Assembly (NCBI GenBank): GCA_026196105.1 | Contig: JAPHRK010000024.1 | Location: forward strand, 62,001 to 126,000 | DNA: 64,000 nucleotides | From: Rhodospirillales bacterium | GTDB lineage: Bacteria; Pseudomonadota; Alphaproteobacteria; Rhodospirillales; JAPHRK01 | Reading direction: 5' to 3' | Shown: positions 42,225 through 50,513 of the stretch, piece by piece | Layout: each line of letters begins with the position of its first letter | Numbering within the stretch: position 1 is the stretch's first letter | Translations under genes and position numbers: made by a program | Notes under the pieces: generated by a model | Told to the model about the DNA's origin: nothing | What the model saw: only the letters and a program-made list of their open reading frames with translations | Database searches by the model: none

Positions 42225-42718
42225 AGCGTTGGTACGTCATCCACTCAAAGGCTTCAAAAGAGGCTGTTGCAGAGGCTAATCTTAAGAACCAAGGTTACGA
42301 AACCTATTTGCCACGTTACCGCAAAGAGCGTCGGCATGCCCGAAAAGTGGATACTGTTCTAGCGCCTTTGTTTCCACGATATTTGTTTGTTTGTGTTGAT
42401 ATTGAAGTCGAGCGCTGGTTGGCAATAAACAATACGATCGGCGTGTCCCATGTTCTCTGTGAGGGAAGTCGCCCTATGCCAGTACCCGAAGGAGTGGTTC
42501 AGGCTATTCGCGGACGTGAAGGTGAGGATGGGTGTCTAAAGTTGGAGCTTGCGCATTTCAAGAAGGATCAACTCCTTCGAGTGTTGGATGGTCCCTTCGA
42601 AGATATGGTTGGTTTGTTTGCCGAACAACAAGATACGAACCGGGTGGTTTTGCTCCTTGATTTGCTAGGCCGTGAAGTAAAAGTCCATGTCGAAACGCAG
42701 TCGGTAGTTGCTGCTTAA
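42221..42718 (+). CDS. RfaH/NusG-family transcription antiterminator
   Basis: A 165-residue NusG paralogue. The NGN domain (about 1-100) shows RWYVIHSKASKEAVAEANL, GYETYLPRYRKERRH and FPRYLFVCVD; the KOW domain (about 110-160) shows LLRVLDGPFEDMVGLF and VVLLLDLLGREVKVHVE. RfaH-type proteins bind RNA polymerase paused at an ops element, suppress Rho and hairpin termination, and recruit ribosomes to long polysaccharide operons. Here it is translationally coupled to the regulator and lies just before an ops-like element and a >20-kb same-strand gene run. Other specialised members (LoaP, UpxY, TaA) are also encoded at the front of their operons. Confidence 0.88.
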   Translation: MKRWYVIHSKASKEAVAEANLKNQGYETYLPRYRKERRHARKVDTVLAPLFPRYLFVCVDIEVERWLAINNTIGVSHVLCEGSRPMPVPEGVVQAIRGREGEDGCLKLELAHFKKDQLLRVLDGPFEDMVGLFAEQQDTNRVVLLLDLLGREVKVHVETQSVVAA

Positions 42719-42745
42719 ATCTCTTTTGTATGGGAGGTGATAAGG

Positions 42746-42811
42746 GTGGTTGCCTATTGTAGGGTCTCGGTGAAAATTCACCCGGACTGCGGTAGCTTGC
42801 CAAAATTATAA
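42746..42811 (+). CDS. Possible 21-codon leader peptide over the hairpin and ops element
   Basis: A GTG at 42746 follows a strong ribosome site (GGGAGGTGA, 42732-42740) and opens a 21-codon frame ending in TAA at 42809. It encodes MVAYCRVSVKIHPDCGSLPKL and spans both the hairpin and the ops-like motif. By contrast, the next gene (42833) has no well-placed Shine-Dalgarno. Translation of such a leader could couple a ribosome to RNA polymerase at the ops pause. It may also be chance. Confidence 0.35.
   Translation: MVAYCRVSVKIHPDCGSLPKL
42763..42799 (+). promoter_or_regulatory. Leader hairpin followed by ops-like pause/recruitment element
   Basis: TGCGGTAGCTTG (42788-42799) matches the E. coli ops element GGCGGTAGCGTG at 10 of 12 positions, on the coding strand. 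A hairpin (GGTGA 42769-42773 / TCACC 42778-42782, extended by GTC/GAC at 64-66 and 85-87) ends immediately before it. It lies 70 bases after the RfaH-like stop and 34 bases before the ABC exporter, the expected place for RfaH recruitment. Confidence 0.65.
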
Positions 42812-42832
42812 CACAAGGCCTTTGATTATAAG

Positions 42833-44587
42833 ATGAATCTCTTCAGTTTTATTAGACAGATGTTCCAGAGATATCCACGGCTATTTTTTGGCAATGCCAT
42901 TTTGTCATTGGTGTTGATGGCTGTTGATGCGGCAACATTGGCCTCAATTGTACCAATTATTAGCATGCTGACAAAGAGTGATAGCGGTGATTCAGTGTCA
43001 CCCGTTATTACTTCCTTTGTTAAATATACTGGTATTGATGGCAGTGTTGAGGTCTTTATCTCAATCTTTGTTATTCTATCAATACTAAATAGTGTCCTGT
43101 TGATTTCAATTAACTATTTTATTTTGAAGGCTCAGTATGTTGTTCGACGAGATATGGTCTTAGGGATCGCTAAAGCAGTATTTCATACCAGTGCAAACTA
43201 TATCAATCGGCAACGCCAGGGTGACTTCCTCAATACATTGACTCTGGAAGCTGCAAGGGTCGCTGATTCATTTACGGCCGCTTCAAGGTTGATTGCCCCT
43301 ATCGCCCAGGCATTAGTGCTGTTGTGCGGACCTTTGTTGTTGTCATGGAAACTCACTGTCATTTCAATGACTGTTGCCTTTCTATTGGTGGCGCCTCTCA
43401 GGCTTCTCCGCAGCTATGTCTATCGCTTGGGGCAAGGTCATACAAAATTAAACAATAAATTTTCGACGGTGCTGCAAGAGGCTCTTTCTAATACAAGAAT
43501 GATTACTGCTTTTGGAGTTGAGAAGAAAACGCTAAACAATTTAGATAACACATTTTCTCAACTTCGAGATTTATCGGTTAAATCTCAACTTCTAAGCACA
43601 ACGGTCCATACGGTCTTTACGCCCATAGGTATCGTTATTGTCTTTATTACTTTCTTGGTTGGGCGTCATCTTGGTGTCCCTTTATCTGAAATCGGATTGA
43701 TTTTATATGCTTTTAATCGTCTTGCTGTGACGTTCGCTAATATTAACCAATTTAAAATGCAGCTGCTTAATCTTTATCCAAGCTATGAGCAGGTCATGAA
43801 AGTTCGTGAAGAGGCGGATGCCTCAAGTCTTGTGTTTGGCGATAAGCCTTTTTCTGGTCTAGAAGATGAAGTTTCATTTGAAAATGTCTCTTTCTCCTAT
43901 AGTCCGACTTCCCCAGCATTAAAAAATATCTCCATAACAATTCCAGCAGGGAAAATGACGGCTTTAGTTGGCGGGTCTGGTTCTGGAAAATCAACCCTAG
44001 CTGATCTCGTTCTTGGAATGCAGCAACCAACAGAAGGGCAGATTTTGATTGATAATGTGCCTATGAATGAAATAGATATTTTTTCATATAGAAATACACT
44101 TGGCTATGTGCCGCAGCAGCCGGCCTTATTGCACGCTTCAATTCGAGAAAACATTCTATGGGCAGACAGTAGTGCTAATGATGCAGCATTGGCTGAAGTA
44201 TGTCGGCTGGCAAATGCACATGAATTTATTGATCAGCTTGAAGATGGTATTGAAACAATAGCCGGTGACAGAGGGGTTCGGCTTTCTGGAGGGCAAGTAC
44301 AGCGAATATCTCTTGCGCGGGCCCTTGTTCGAAAACCACAAATTCTAGTTCTAGATGAGGCAACAAGCGCCCTTGATTCTCAAAGTGAGAAGCTTATCCA
44401 AGCTTCAGTCGAAGGTATCATGGGACGAACAACAATGCTCGTTATTGCTCACCGGCTTTCAACAATTGCTAAAGCAGATAATATTATTGTTCTTGACCAA
44501 GGACGGGTTGTAGAGCAAGGAACATTTGATGAATTAATGGCCCACGAGAGTGCCTTTGCTAATTTAGTGAAACTTCAACAAATTTAA
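42833..44587 (+). CDS. ABC exporter, MsbA-like (fused permease and ATPase)
   Basis: A 584-residue half-transporter. Six transmembrane helices (about 15-330) are followed by an ATPase domain with Walker A GGSGSGKST (about 380-388), Q-loop YVPQQPALL, signature LSGGQVQR (about 484), Walker B ILVLDEATSALD and the H-loop AHRLST. Such exporters flip lipid-linked molecules such as lipid A, glycolipids or undecaprenyl-linked sugars. As the first structural gene after the ops-like leader it may move a lipid-linked product of this locus. It lacks a well-placed ribosome site. Confidence 0.92.
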   Translation: MNLFSFIRQMFQRYPRLFFGNAILSLVLMAVDAATLASIVPIISMLTKSDSGDSVSPVITSFVKYTGIDGSVEVFISIFVILSILNSVLLISINYFILKAQYVVRRDMVLGIAKAVFHTSANYINRQRQGDFLNTLTLEAARVADSFTAASRLIAPIAQALVLLCGPLLLSWKLTVISMTVAFLLVAPLRLLRSYVYRLGQGHTKLNNKFSTVLQEALSNTRMITAFGVEKKTLNNLDNTFSQLRDLSVKSQLLSTTVHTVFTPIGIVIVFITFLVGRHLGVPLSEIGLILYAFNRLAVTFANINQFKMQLLNLYPSYEQVMKVREEADASSLVFGDKPFSGLEDEVSFENVSFSYSPTSPALKNISITIPAGKMTALVGGSGSGKSTLADLVLGMQQPTEGQILIDNVPMNEIDIFSYRNTLGYVPQQPALLHASIRENILWADSSANDAALAEVCRLANAHEFIDQLEDGIETIAGDRGVRLSGGQVQRISLARALVRKPQILVLDEATSALDSQSEKLIQASVEGIMGRTTMLVIAHRLSTIAKADNIIVLDQGRVVEQGTFDELMAHESAFANLVKLQQI

Positions 44588-44687
44588 CATTGGAAGCAGG
44601 AATAATAAAAAAACAACTGATCGATATGAGATATTTCATTGGTTGAGATTTGTAAATGCCTTCGTATAGGCAGTATATTTGGGGTAG

Positions 44688-45224
44688 ATGTTGTTTAACT
44701 GTAAAGCTGTTTTCTTAGATCGTGATGGGGTTTTAAATTCTTCGAATGTACGAGAAGGCAAGCCTTATGCACCAACATGCATTGAGGATTTTTCGCTGCT
44801 ACCAGGTGTGGCGGAGGCTGTAAAAGCGCTTCATGAAAATGGATATATGACAATTGTTGTTACTAATCAGCCTGATTTGACCACAGGTAAGGTCAGCGCC
44901 GATACAGTCGAGGCGTTTCATGAGTGCTTGCGGGCTGCAATGCCAATCGATGACATTATAATTTGCCCTCATTTGAATGAAGACAACTGTAGCTGTCGAA
45001 AGCCTAAGCCGGGTATGATATTACAAGCGGCTCAGAAATATAGAATAGATCTGACAAAAAGCATTGTTGTTGGTGATCGGTGGCGCGATATTGATGCTGC
45101 TGACGCCGCAGGTTGTGTTAGCTATTTCATTGAATATGGCTACGATGAGCCATTAAAGCAGAAACCGAATTTTATTGTTAAGGACTTAGCTGAGGCGGTC
45201 CATATGATTTTAACTGAAAACTAA
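44688..45224 (+). CDS. D,D-heptose 1,7-bisphosphate phosphatase-like (GmhB / HAD-IIIA)
   Basis: A 178-residue HAD-superfamily phosphatase. The nucleophile motif is FLDRDGVLN (Asp11, Asp13), motif II is VVTNQPDL, and motif III/IV is RKPKPGM with VVGDRWRDIDAA. The zinc loop CPHLNEDNCSC is as in GmhB, which removes phosphate from glycero-manno-heptose 1,7-bisphosphate before nucleotide activation. The nearby HldE-like and transaldolase-like genes support a heptose or related sugar pathway. No sedoheptulose-7-phosphate isomerase (GmhA) gene is in the window. Confidence 0.85.
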   Translation: MLFNCKAVFLDRDGVLNSSNVREGKPYAPTCIEDFSLLPGVAEAVKALHENGYMTIVVTNQPDLTTGKVSADTVEAFHECLRAAMPIDDIIICPHLNEDNCSCRKPKPGMILQAAQKYRIDLTKSIVVGDRWRDIDAADAAGCVSYFIEYGYDEPLKQKPNFIVKDLAEAVHMILTEN

Positions 45225-45237
45225 AGGTACTAGATTC

Positions 45238-45954
45238 ATGGCAACCCCATTGAAGATCAAAATTTTTGCTGATGGCGCTGATCTGGAAGAAATGCTTAAG
45301 CTTTCATCCAACCCTCTGGTTAAGGGTTTTACGACAAACCCGACCTTAATGAGGAAGGCGGGGATTTCTGACTATGAAACCTTTGCGCATCAGGTTCTCG
45401 ATAAAATTAAAGATCGTCCGGTTAGTTTTGAAGTTTTTGCAGATGATATTGACGATATGGAAAAACAGGCACTGGCCATTGCATCATGGGGTGATAACGT
45501 TAACGTAAAAATTCCAATTACCAACACCAAGGGTGAGAGCACTGTTCCGTTGGTTGGGCGCCTTTCTCATGCAGGTGTTCAAGTAAATGTTACGGCGATG
45601 ATGACCAATGATCAAGTGCGCGCAACAGCGGATGTCCTTCACCCTGATGTGCCTGCCATTATTTCAATTTTTGCTGGGCGGATTGCTGATACTGGCCGTG
45701 ACCCGATCCCTGCTATGCGTGAGGCTGTTTCTATACTTGCAGACCGTCCTAAAGCTGAACTTCTATGGGCAAGCCCTCGTGAAATGCTAAATATTTTTCA
45801 AGCTGATGAAGTGGGTTGCCATATTATAACTGTGACCAATGATTTGCTGGCAAAATTGGCAGGCGTTGGTAAAGACCTTGATCAATTCAGTCTTGAAACT
45901 GTTCAAATGTTTTACCGTGACGCTGAGGCGGCTGGTTTTACAATTCGCACCTAA
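45238..45954 (+). CDS. Transaldolase-family protein
   Basis: A 238-residue class I aldolase of the transaldolase/fructose-6-phosphate aldolase family. The opening KIFADGADLEEM and GFTTNPTLMRKAG, Schiff-base Lys91 in VNVKIPIT, the VNVTAMMTNDQ strand and SIFAGRIADTGRDP fit the family. Such enzymes transfer or cleave three-carbon dihydroxyacetone units, for example between sedoheptulose 7-phosphate and fructose 6-phosphate. Placed between GmhB-like and epimerase genes, it may supply or shape a seven-carbon or related sugar phosphate for this glycan. Confidence 0.87.
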   Translation: MATPLKIKIFADGADLEEMLKLSSNPLVKGFTTNPTLMRKAGISDYETFAHQVLDKIKDRPVSFEVFADDIDDMEKQALAIASWGDNVNVKIPITNTKGESTVPLVGRLSHAGVQVNVTAMMTNDQVRATADVLHPDVPAIISIFAGRIADTGRDPIPAMREAVSILADRPKAELLWASPREMLNIFQADEVGCHIITVTNDLLAKLAGVGKDLDQFSLETVQMFYRDAEAAGFTIRT

Positions 45955-45986
45955 TCCAATCTACTGTAATCGAAAGTACGAAAAAG

Positions 45987-46994
45987 ATGAAATTTGAAAA
46001 TGTTCTCATTACGGGGGGCTCAGGTTATTGCGGCTCTATTCTTGTCCCTCAGATGCTAGAAATGGGTCATAAAGTAACCGTTTATGACATTATGTATTAC
46101 GGCAATGATTTTTTGCCCCATGATCATCCAAACCTTACCGTTATCGAAGGCGATATTCGCGATATAGATAAACTGTCTGATGCACTAGCAGGTAAAGATG
46201 CCGTGCTCCATTTAGCCTGTATCTCAAATGATGTGAGCTTTGACTTAGATGAAGCTCTTTCAACAACAGTGAACTTTGAAGCTTTCGAGCCAATGGTGAT
46301 TGCAGCTAAAAAAGCAGGCGTAAAACGGTTTGTCTATGCGTCATCCAGCTCAGTTTATGGGGTGAGTGATGAGCCTGATGTTACTGAAGAACATCCGTTA
46401 CTTCCGCTAACGTTGTACAATAAATTTAAAGGTATGTGTGAACCCTTATTGTTCAAACATACGGATGATGATTTTGTTGGTGTGATTTTCCGTCCTGCTA
46501 CCGTTTGTGGTTATGGTCCTCGCCAACGTTTAGACGTCTCAGTAAATATTCTTACAAATTTAGCAGTTAATAAAGGCAATATAACTGTGTTTGGTGGTAG
46601 CCAATTGCGCCCAAATCTACATATTCAGGATTATGCGGATCTCTGCAAAACTTTACTGGATGCGCCAAATGAGCAAATTGCTGACGAAATTTTCAATTGT
46701 GGCTTTGAAAATCAATCCATAATGGATATCGCCCTGATTGTTAAACAAGTTGTTGGTGAGGAATATCCGGATCGCCCAGAAATTGGTATTGAAGTTACAC
46801 CTTCAGATGACATCCGTAGTTATCATATCAATTCTGATAAAATAACGCGCATAACTGGGTTTAAGCCAAGCCATTCTATTGCTGATGCTGTGCGAGACCT
46901 TTGCAATGCATTTAAAGAAGATAAGCTTCCAGACAGCTTGGATGATGACAAATATTTCAATGTCCGAACAATGAAAAAGATTGGCGCAAAATGA
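45987..46994 (+). CDS. NAD-dependent epimerase/dehydratase (extended SDR)
   Basis: A 335-residue extended short-chain dehydrogenase. It has the NAD motif TGGSGYCG (G10xxG13xxG16), the DIRD loop, YASSSSVYG and the catalytic YxxxK as YNKFK. It should act on a nucleotide-bound sugar (epimerisation, dehydration or reduction); the NFEAFEPMVIAAKKAGVKRFVY region is standard for the family. Its stop overlaps the next epimerase gene by 4 bases, so the two are translationally coupled. Confidence 0.88.
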   Translation: MKFENVLITGGSGYCGSILVPQMLEMGHKVTVYDIMYYGNDFLPHDHPNLTVIEGDIRDIDKLSDALAGKDAVLHLACISNDVSFDLDEALSTTVNFEAFEPMVIAAKKAGVKRFVYASSSSVYGVSDEPDVTEEHPLLPLTLYNKFKGMCEPLLFKHTDDDFVGVIFRPATVCGYGPRQRLDVSVNILTNLAVNKGNITVFGGSQLRPNLHIQDYADLCKTLLDAPNEQIADEIFNCGFENQSIMDIALIVKQVVGEEYPDRPEIGIEVTPSDDIRSYHINSDKITRITGFKPSHSIADAVRDLCNAFKEDKLPDSLDDDKYFNVRTMKKIGAK

Positions 46995-47983
46995 TCATGA
47001 AACCCGTTGCAATAGTAACAGGGGGAGCTGGGTTCATCGGTAGCCACATGGTGGATTTACTGTTGGAGAAAGGCTTCTCTGTGCGTGTTGTCGATAGCTT
47101 TATCGGTGGACATGAAAAAAACTTGGCTCATGTAGAAAACAATCCAGATGTTAGTGTTGAGCGAATTGATATCCGAGAAATCACTGCTGATAATACGATT
47201 TTTAAAGATGCAAAATTCGTATTCCATTTTGCTGGTATTGGCGACATTGTTCCCTCCATAGAACAACCTCTGGATTACATGGAAGTTAATGTTCAAGGGA
47301 CGGCAAGAGTTCTTGAGGCTGCTCGGCAAAATAAAGTTCAGAAGTTTGTCTATGCTGCTTCCTCATCTTGTTATGGCCTCGCTGATACACCGACAAAAGA
47401 AGATCACCCAATTGAGCCAATGTATCCTTACGCTTTGTCAAAATATCAAGGAGAACAAGCGGCTTTTCATTGGCATAAAGTGTATGGGTTGCCAGTGAAT
47501 ACTGTCCGTATTTTTAATGCCTACGGCACACGGGTGAGAACAACCGGGGCTTATGGAGCGGTGTTTGGTGTCTTTTTTAAGCAAAAATTGGCAGGAAAAC
47601 CGTTCACAGTTGTTGGGGATGGTACTCAAGCCCGTGATTTTATTTATGTGACTGATGTCGCCCGTGCTTTTTATGCTGCGGCTGATACTGATAAAATTGG
47701 TGAAACTTTTAACCTCGGCGCAGGCGACCCGCAGCCAATAAATAAGTTGATTGAGCTTTTAGGCGGAGATGTTGTTTATGTACCAAAACGCCCAGGTGAG
47801 CCAGATTGTACTTGGGCAGAAATTGGAAAAATTACAACCCAATTAGATTGGAAGCCTACTGTATCTTTTGAAGAAGGTGTCGGTAAAATGGTTGCTGAAA
47901 TTGACCATTGGAACGATGCACCTCTTTGGGAGCCTAATAGTATAGCAAAGGCCACTGAGACTTGGTTTAAGTATATGTCTTGA
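46991..47983 (+). CDS. NAD-dependent epimerase/dehydratase (UDP-glucose 4-epimerase-like)
   Basis: A 330-residue extended SDR with TGGAGFIGSHMVD (Gly11, 14, 17), YAASSSCYG, the catalytic pair in YALSKYQ, and the substrate-binding NAYGTRVRTTGAYGAV. The block RDFIYVTDVARAF is common in GalE-, WbpP- and GDP-mannose dehydratase-like enzymes. It starts in an ATGA overlap with the previous gene; a second ATG at 46997 is possible. Likely forms or epimerises an activated sugar of this locus. Confidence 0.9.
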   Translation: MIMKPVAIVTGGAGFIGSHMVDLLLEKGFSVRVVDSFIGGHEKNLAHVENNPDVSVERIDIREITADNTIFKDAKFVFHFAGIGDIVPSIEQPLDYMEVNVQGTARVLEAARQNKVQKFVYAASSSCYGLADTPTKEDHPIEPMYPYALSKYQGEQAAFHWHKVYGLPVNTVRIFNAYGTRVRTTGAYGAVFGVFFKQKLAGKPFTVVGDGTQARDFIYVTDVARAFYAAADTDKIGETFNLGAGDPQPINKLIELLGGDVVYVPKRPGEPDCTWAEIGKITTQLDWKPTVSFEEGVGKMVAEIDHWNDAPLWEPNSIAKATETWFKYMS

Positions 47984-47994
47984 GAGCATAAATT

Positions 47995-49545
47995 ATGACA
48001 ACAGAATTTTTTGAAAAATATAGCCATAAAATTGTTACTACAGACAAGCTTCTGGAAAAGATTGGCTCTTTCCCACGAGAAAAAAAGGTGATTATGTGTC
48101 ATGGGGTGTTTGACGTTGTCCACCCCGGTCATGTACGCCATCTTGCCTATGCTAAAAGCAAAGCTGATTATTTAATCGCAAGCATTACGTGTGATCGCCA
48201 CATCAGCAAAGGTGCTTACCGGCCCCATGTTCCGGAACAACTCCGTGCGCATAACCTTGCTGCTTTCGAGATGGTTGATTACATTATAATCGACGCTAAT
48301 GCTAAGCCTCTAGAAAATATAGTGTTGTTGAAACCTAATTTTTTTGCCAAAGGGTTTGAATATACATCAACAGGTCTTCCAAAATCGACACAGGAAGAAG
48401 CCGATGTTGTCGAGGCATATGGTGGCGAGATGATATTTACCCCTGGAGATGTAGTTTATTCTTCAACAAATCTCATCAATCTTGAATTGCCGAAAATTCA
48501 AATTGAAAAATTACTGTCGCTTATGCGCCAAACTGGGGTTCAGTTTGGTGACCTAAGGCAAGGCCTTGAAAAACTAAAGGGAAAACGTGTTCATGTTGTT
48601 GGCGATACAATAGTTGATAGTTATTCCCGGACTAATTTGATCGGTGGTCAGACTAAGACGCCAACCTTTAGTGTCTTGTTTCAAGGACGCGATGATTATA
48701 TCGGCGGGGCAGGTATCGTTGCACAGCATTTGCGGGCAGCAGGCGCAGAAGTCATTTTCTCTACGGTTTTAGGTGACGATGAGCTCAAGGATTTTGTTAT
48801 AGAAGGCTTAGAGGAGAGCGGTATTGATTGCCGCGCAATAATCGATGCGACTAGACCTACTGTAAATAAAAATGCATTTATTGCAGGCGGCTATCGATTG
48901 CTAAAAGTTGATACGCTGGATAATCGTATTATTTCTGACCACATTGTTGAAACTCTTTCAGAGTCTATACGGTCAACTGAGTGTGATGCTGTTGTGTTTA
49001 GTGATTTTCGACATGGTATTTTTAACCGAGTCACAGTTCCTCAATTTACTGATGCTATTCCAAAAAACACCTTCCGAGTTGCGGACAGCCAAGTTGCTAG
49101 TCGTTGGGGTAATATTACGGATTTCCAGAACTTCAATTTAATAACACCAAATGAACGTGAGGCTCGATTTGCCCTTGCTGACCAAGATTCAACGATTGGA
49201 ATGTTGGCAGGGAAGTTAGTCAAAGATACTGGATGCGAAACTTTGATGCTCAAGATGGGGGATCGTGGGGTGTTTTGTATTCGTGTTCCTAATGATGATA
49301 ATGAAGATGATTTCTTCTCCATTGACAGTTTTGCAAGTCATGTTGTTGATGCTGTGGGAGCTGGTGATGCTATGCTTGCATATTCCACACTATCAATGAT
49401 GGCGACTAACTCGACAATTATTTCGGCTATCCTTGGGTCAATGGCAGCTGCCTGTGAGTGTGAATATGATGGCAATATTCCGATTAAACCTGAAGATGTA
49501 ATGAGGAAAATTGATGCCGTTGAAAAAATGGTAAACTACGAATGA
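47995..49545 (+). CDS. Bifunctional nucleotidyltransferase-kinase, HldE-like with reversed domain order
   Basis: A 516-residue fusion. Residues about 30-165 are a cytidylyltransferase-like domain: GVFDVVHPGHVRHL with HPGH at 43-46, and KPNFFAKGFEY. Residues about 185-510 are a PfkB-type sugar kinase: GGAGIVAQHLRAAGAEV and the anion hole VGAGDA with catalytic Asp458. E. coli HldE has the kinase first and the adenylyltransferase last; here the order is swapped. Together the domains would phosphorylate a sugar phosphate and add a nucleotide, giving for example ADP- or GDP-heptose, with GmhB-like acting between. It overlaps the next gene by 4 bases. Confidence 0.85.
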   Translation: MTTEFFEKYSHKIVTTDKLLEKIGSFPREKKVIMCHGVFDVVHPGHVRHLAYAKSKADYLIASITCDRHISKGAYRPHVPEQLRAHNLAAFEMVDYIIIDANAKPLENIVLLKPNFFAKGFEYTSTGLPKSTQEEADVVEAYGGEMIFTPGDVVYSSTNLINLELPKIQIEKLLSLMRQTGVQFGDLRQGLEKLKGKRVHVVGDTIVDSYSRTNLIGGQTKTPTFSVLFQGRDDYIGGAGIVAQHLRAAGAEVIFSTVLGDDELKDFVIEGLEESGIDCRAIIDATRPTVNKNAFIAGGYRLLKVDTLDNRIISDHIVETLSESIRSTECDAVVFSDFRHGIFNRVTVPQFTDAIPKNTFRVADSQVASRWGNITDFQNFNLITPNEREARFALADQDSTIGMLAGKLVKDTGCETLMLKMGDRGVFCIRVPNDDNEDDFFSIDSFASHVVDAVGAGDAMLAYSTLSMMATNSTIISAILGSMAAACECEYDGNIPIKPEDVMRKIDAVEKMVNYE

Positions 49546-50498
49546 ACTCTATAATCCGAGTTGTGGTAATCGGGCTTGGGGTTCAAGGTCACAAACGTCA
49601 AGCTGTCTCTGGTGATGCGGTTGTAGCTGTTGTTGATTCAGTAAACCCAAATGCTGATTATAAAAGTATCACCGATGTAAACCTCAATGACTATGATGCA
49701 GCTCTCGTTTGTACTCCAGATGAAGCCAAGATAGAGCTGCTGACCTATCTCCTTGGGAACGGAAAGCATGTGTTGGTGGAAAAACCCATGCTGACTGAAA
49801 CGGACGAAGAAATTGAAATGCTCCGTAAATTAGCCCTAGAGAAGGAAGTAGTTTGTTATACCGCCTACAACCATCGCTTCGAACCTCATTTTGTAAAGAT
49901 GAAAGAACTAATTGAAAGCGATCAACTGGGCAAAATATATTCTCTCAGAATGTTTTACGGTAACGGTACTGCGCGCTTGGTTCGCAATAGTGCATGGCGT
50001 GATCAAGCGGCTGGAGTGCTTCCTGATTTGGGGAGCCACCTACTGGATACTCTGCGTTTCTGGTTAGGTGATGACCTTGACATAAAATTTGAGATACGTA
50101 GTGCTAACTGCCATGAGAACCGTTCATTTGACCACGTTGTGATTGGAAGCAACGACGGCCCTGCTGTTCAGTTGGAAATGAACATGCTGAGTTGGCGCAA
50201 TCACTTTACCTGCGATATCTATGCAGAAAAAGGGTCAGCTCATATTGAGTCTCTTTGTAAATGGGGGCCGAGTACCTTTATCCATCGAACTCGTGTGCTC
50301 CCTGCTGGTCGCCCCCCTGAAGTATCGCAAACCTTGGTTCAGCCTGACCCAACTTGGGATGCAGAGTATGCTCATTTTATTGATCTTTGCGATAGTAGGG
50401 GGCAGGGAAACCTTTCCAATGATATTTGGTTGAACCGCACCTTGAGAGAGCTTGCCCAGCAAGCCGGTGTGGAAAAAATTCTGCCTGAGAAACCCTAA
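49542..50498 (+). CDS. Gfo/Idh/MocA-family oxidoreductase
   Basis: A 318-residue NAD(P)-dependent sugar or cyclitol oxidoreductase. The N-terminal Rossmann domain has VIGLGVQG and the diagnostic EKP (Glu80-Lys81-Pro82 in VEKPMLTE), and the second domain includes RNSAWRDQAAGVLPDLGSHLLD with the conserved catalytic-type Asp/His. Members oxidise or reduce nucleotide sugars, inositols or glucose. In this locus it could make a keto sugar for the DegT aminotransferase. It starts within the previous stop (ATGA). Confidence 0.87.
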   Translation: MNSIIRVVVIGLGVQGHKRQAVSGDAVVAVVDSVNPNADYKSITDVNLNDYDAALVCTPDEAKIELLTYLLGNGKHVLVEKPMLTETDEEIEMLRKLALEKEVVCYTAYNHRFEPHFVKMKELIESDQLGKIYSLRMFYGNGTARLVRNSAWRDQAAGVLPDLGSHLLDTLRFWLGDDLDIKFEIRSANCHENRSFDHVVIGSNDGPAVQLEMNMLSWRNHFTCDIYAEKGSAHIESLCKWGPSTFIHRTRVLPAGRPPEVSQTLVQPDPTWDAEYAHFIDLCDSRGQGNLSNDIWLNRTLRELAQQAGVEKILPEKP

Positions 50499-50513
50499 AA
50501 GAGATACTCAAAT

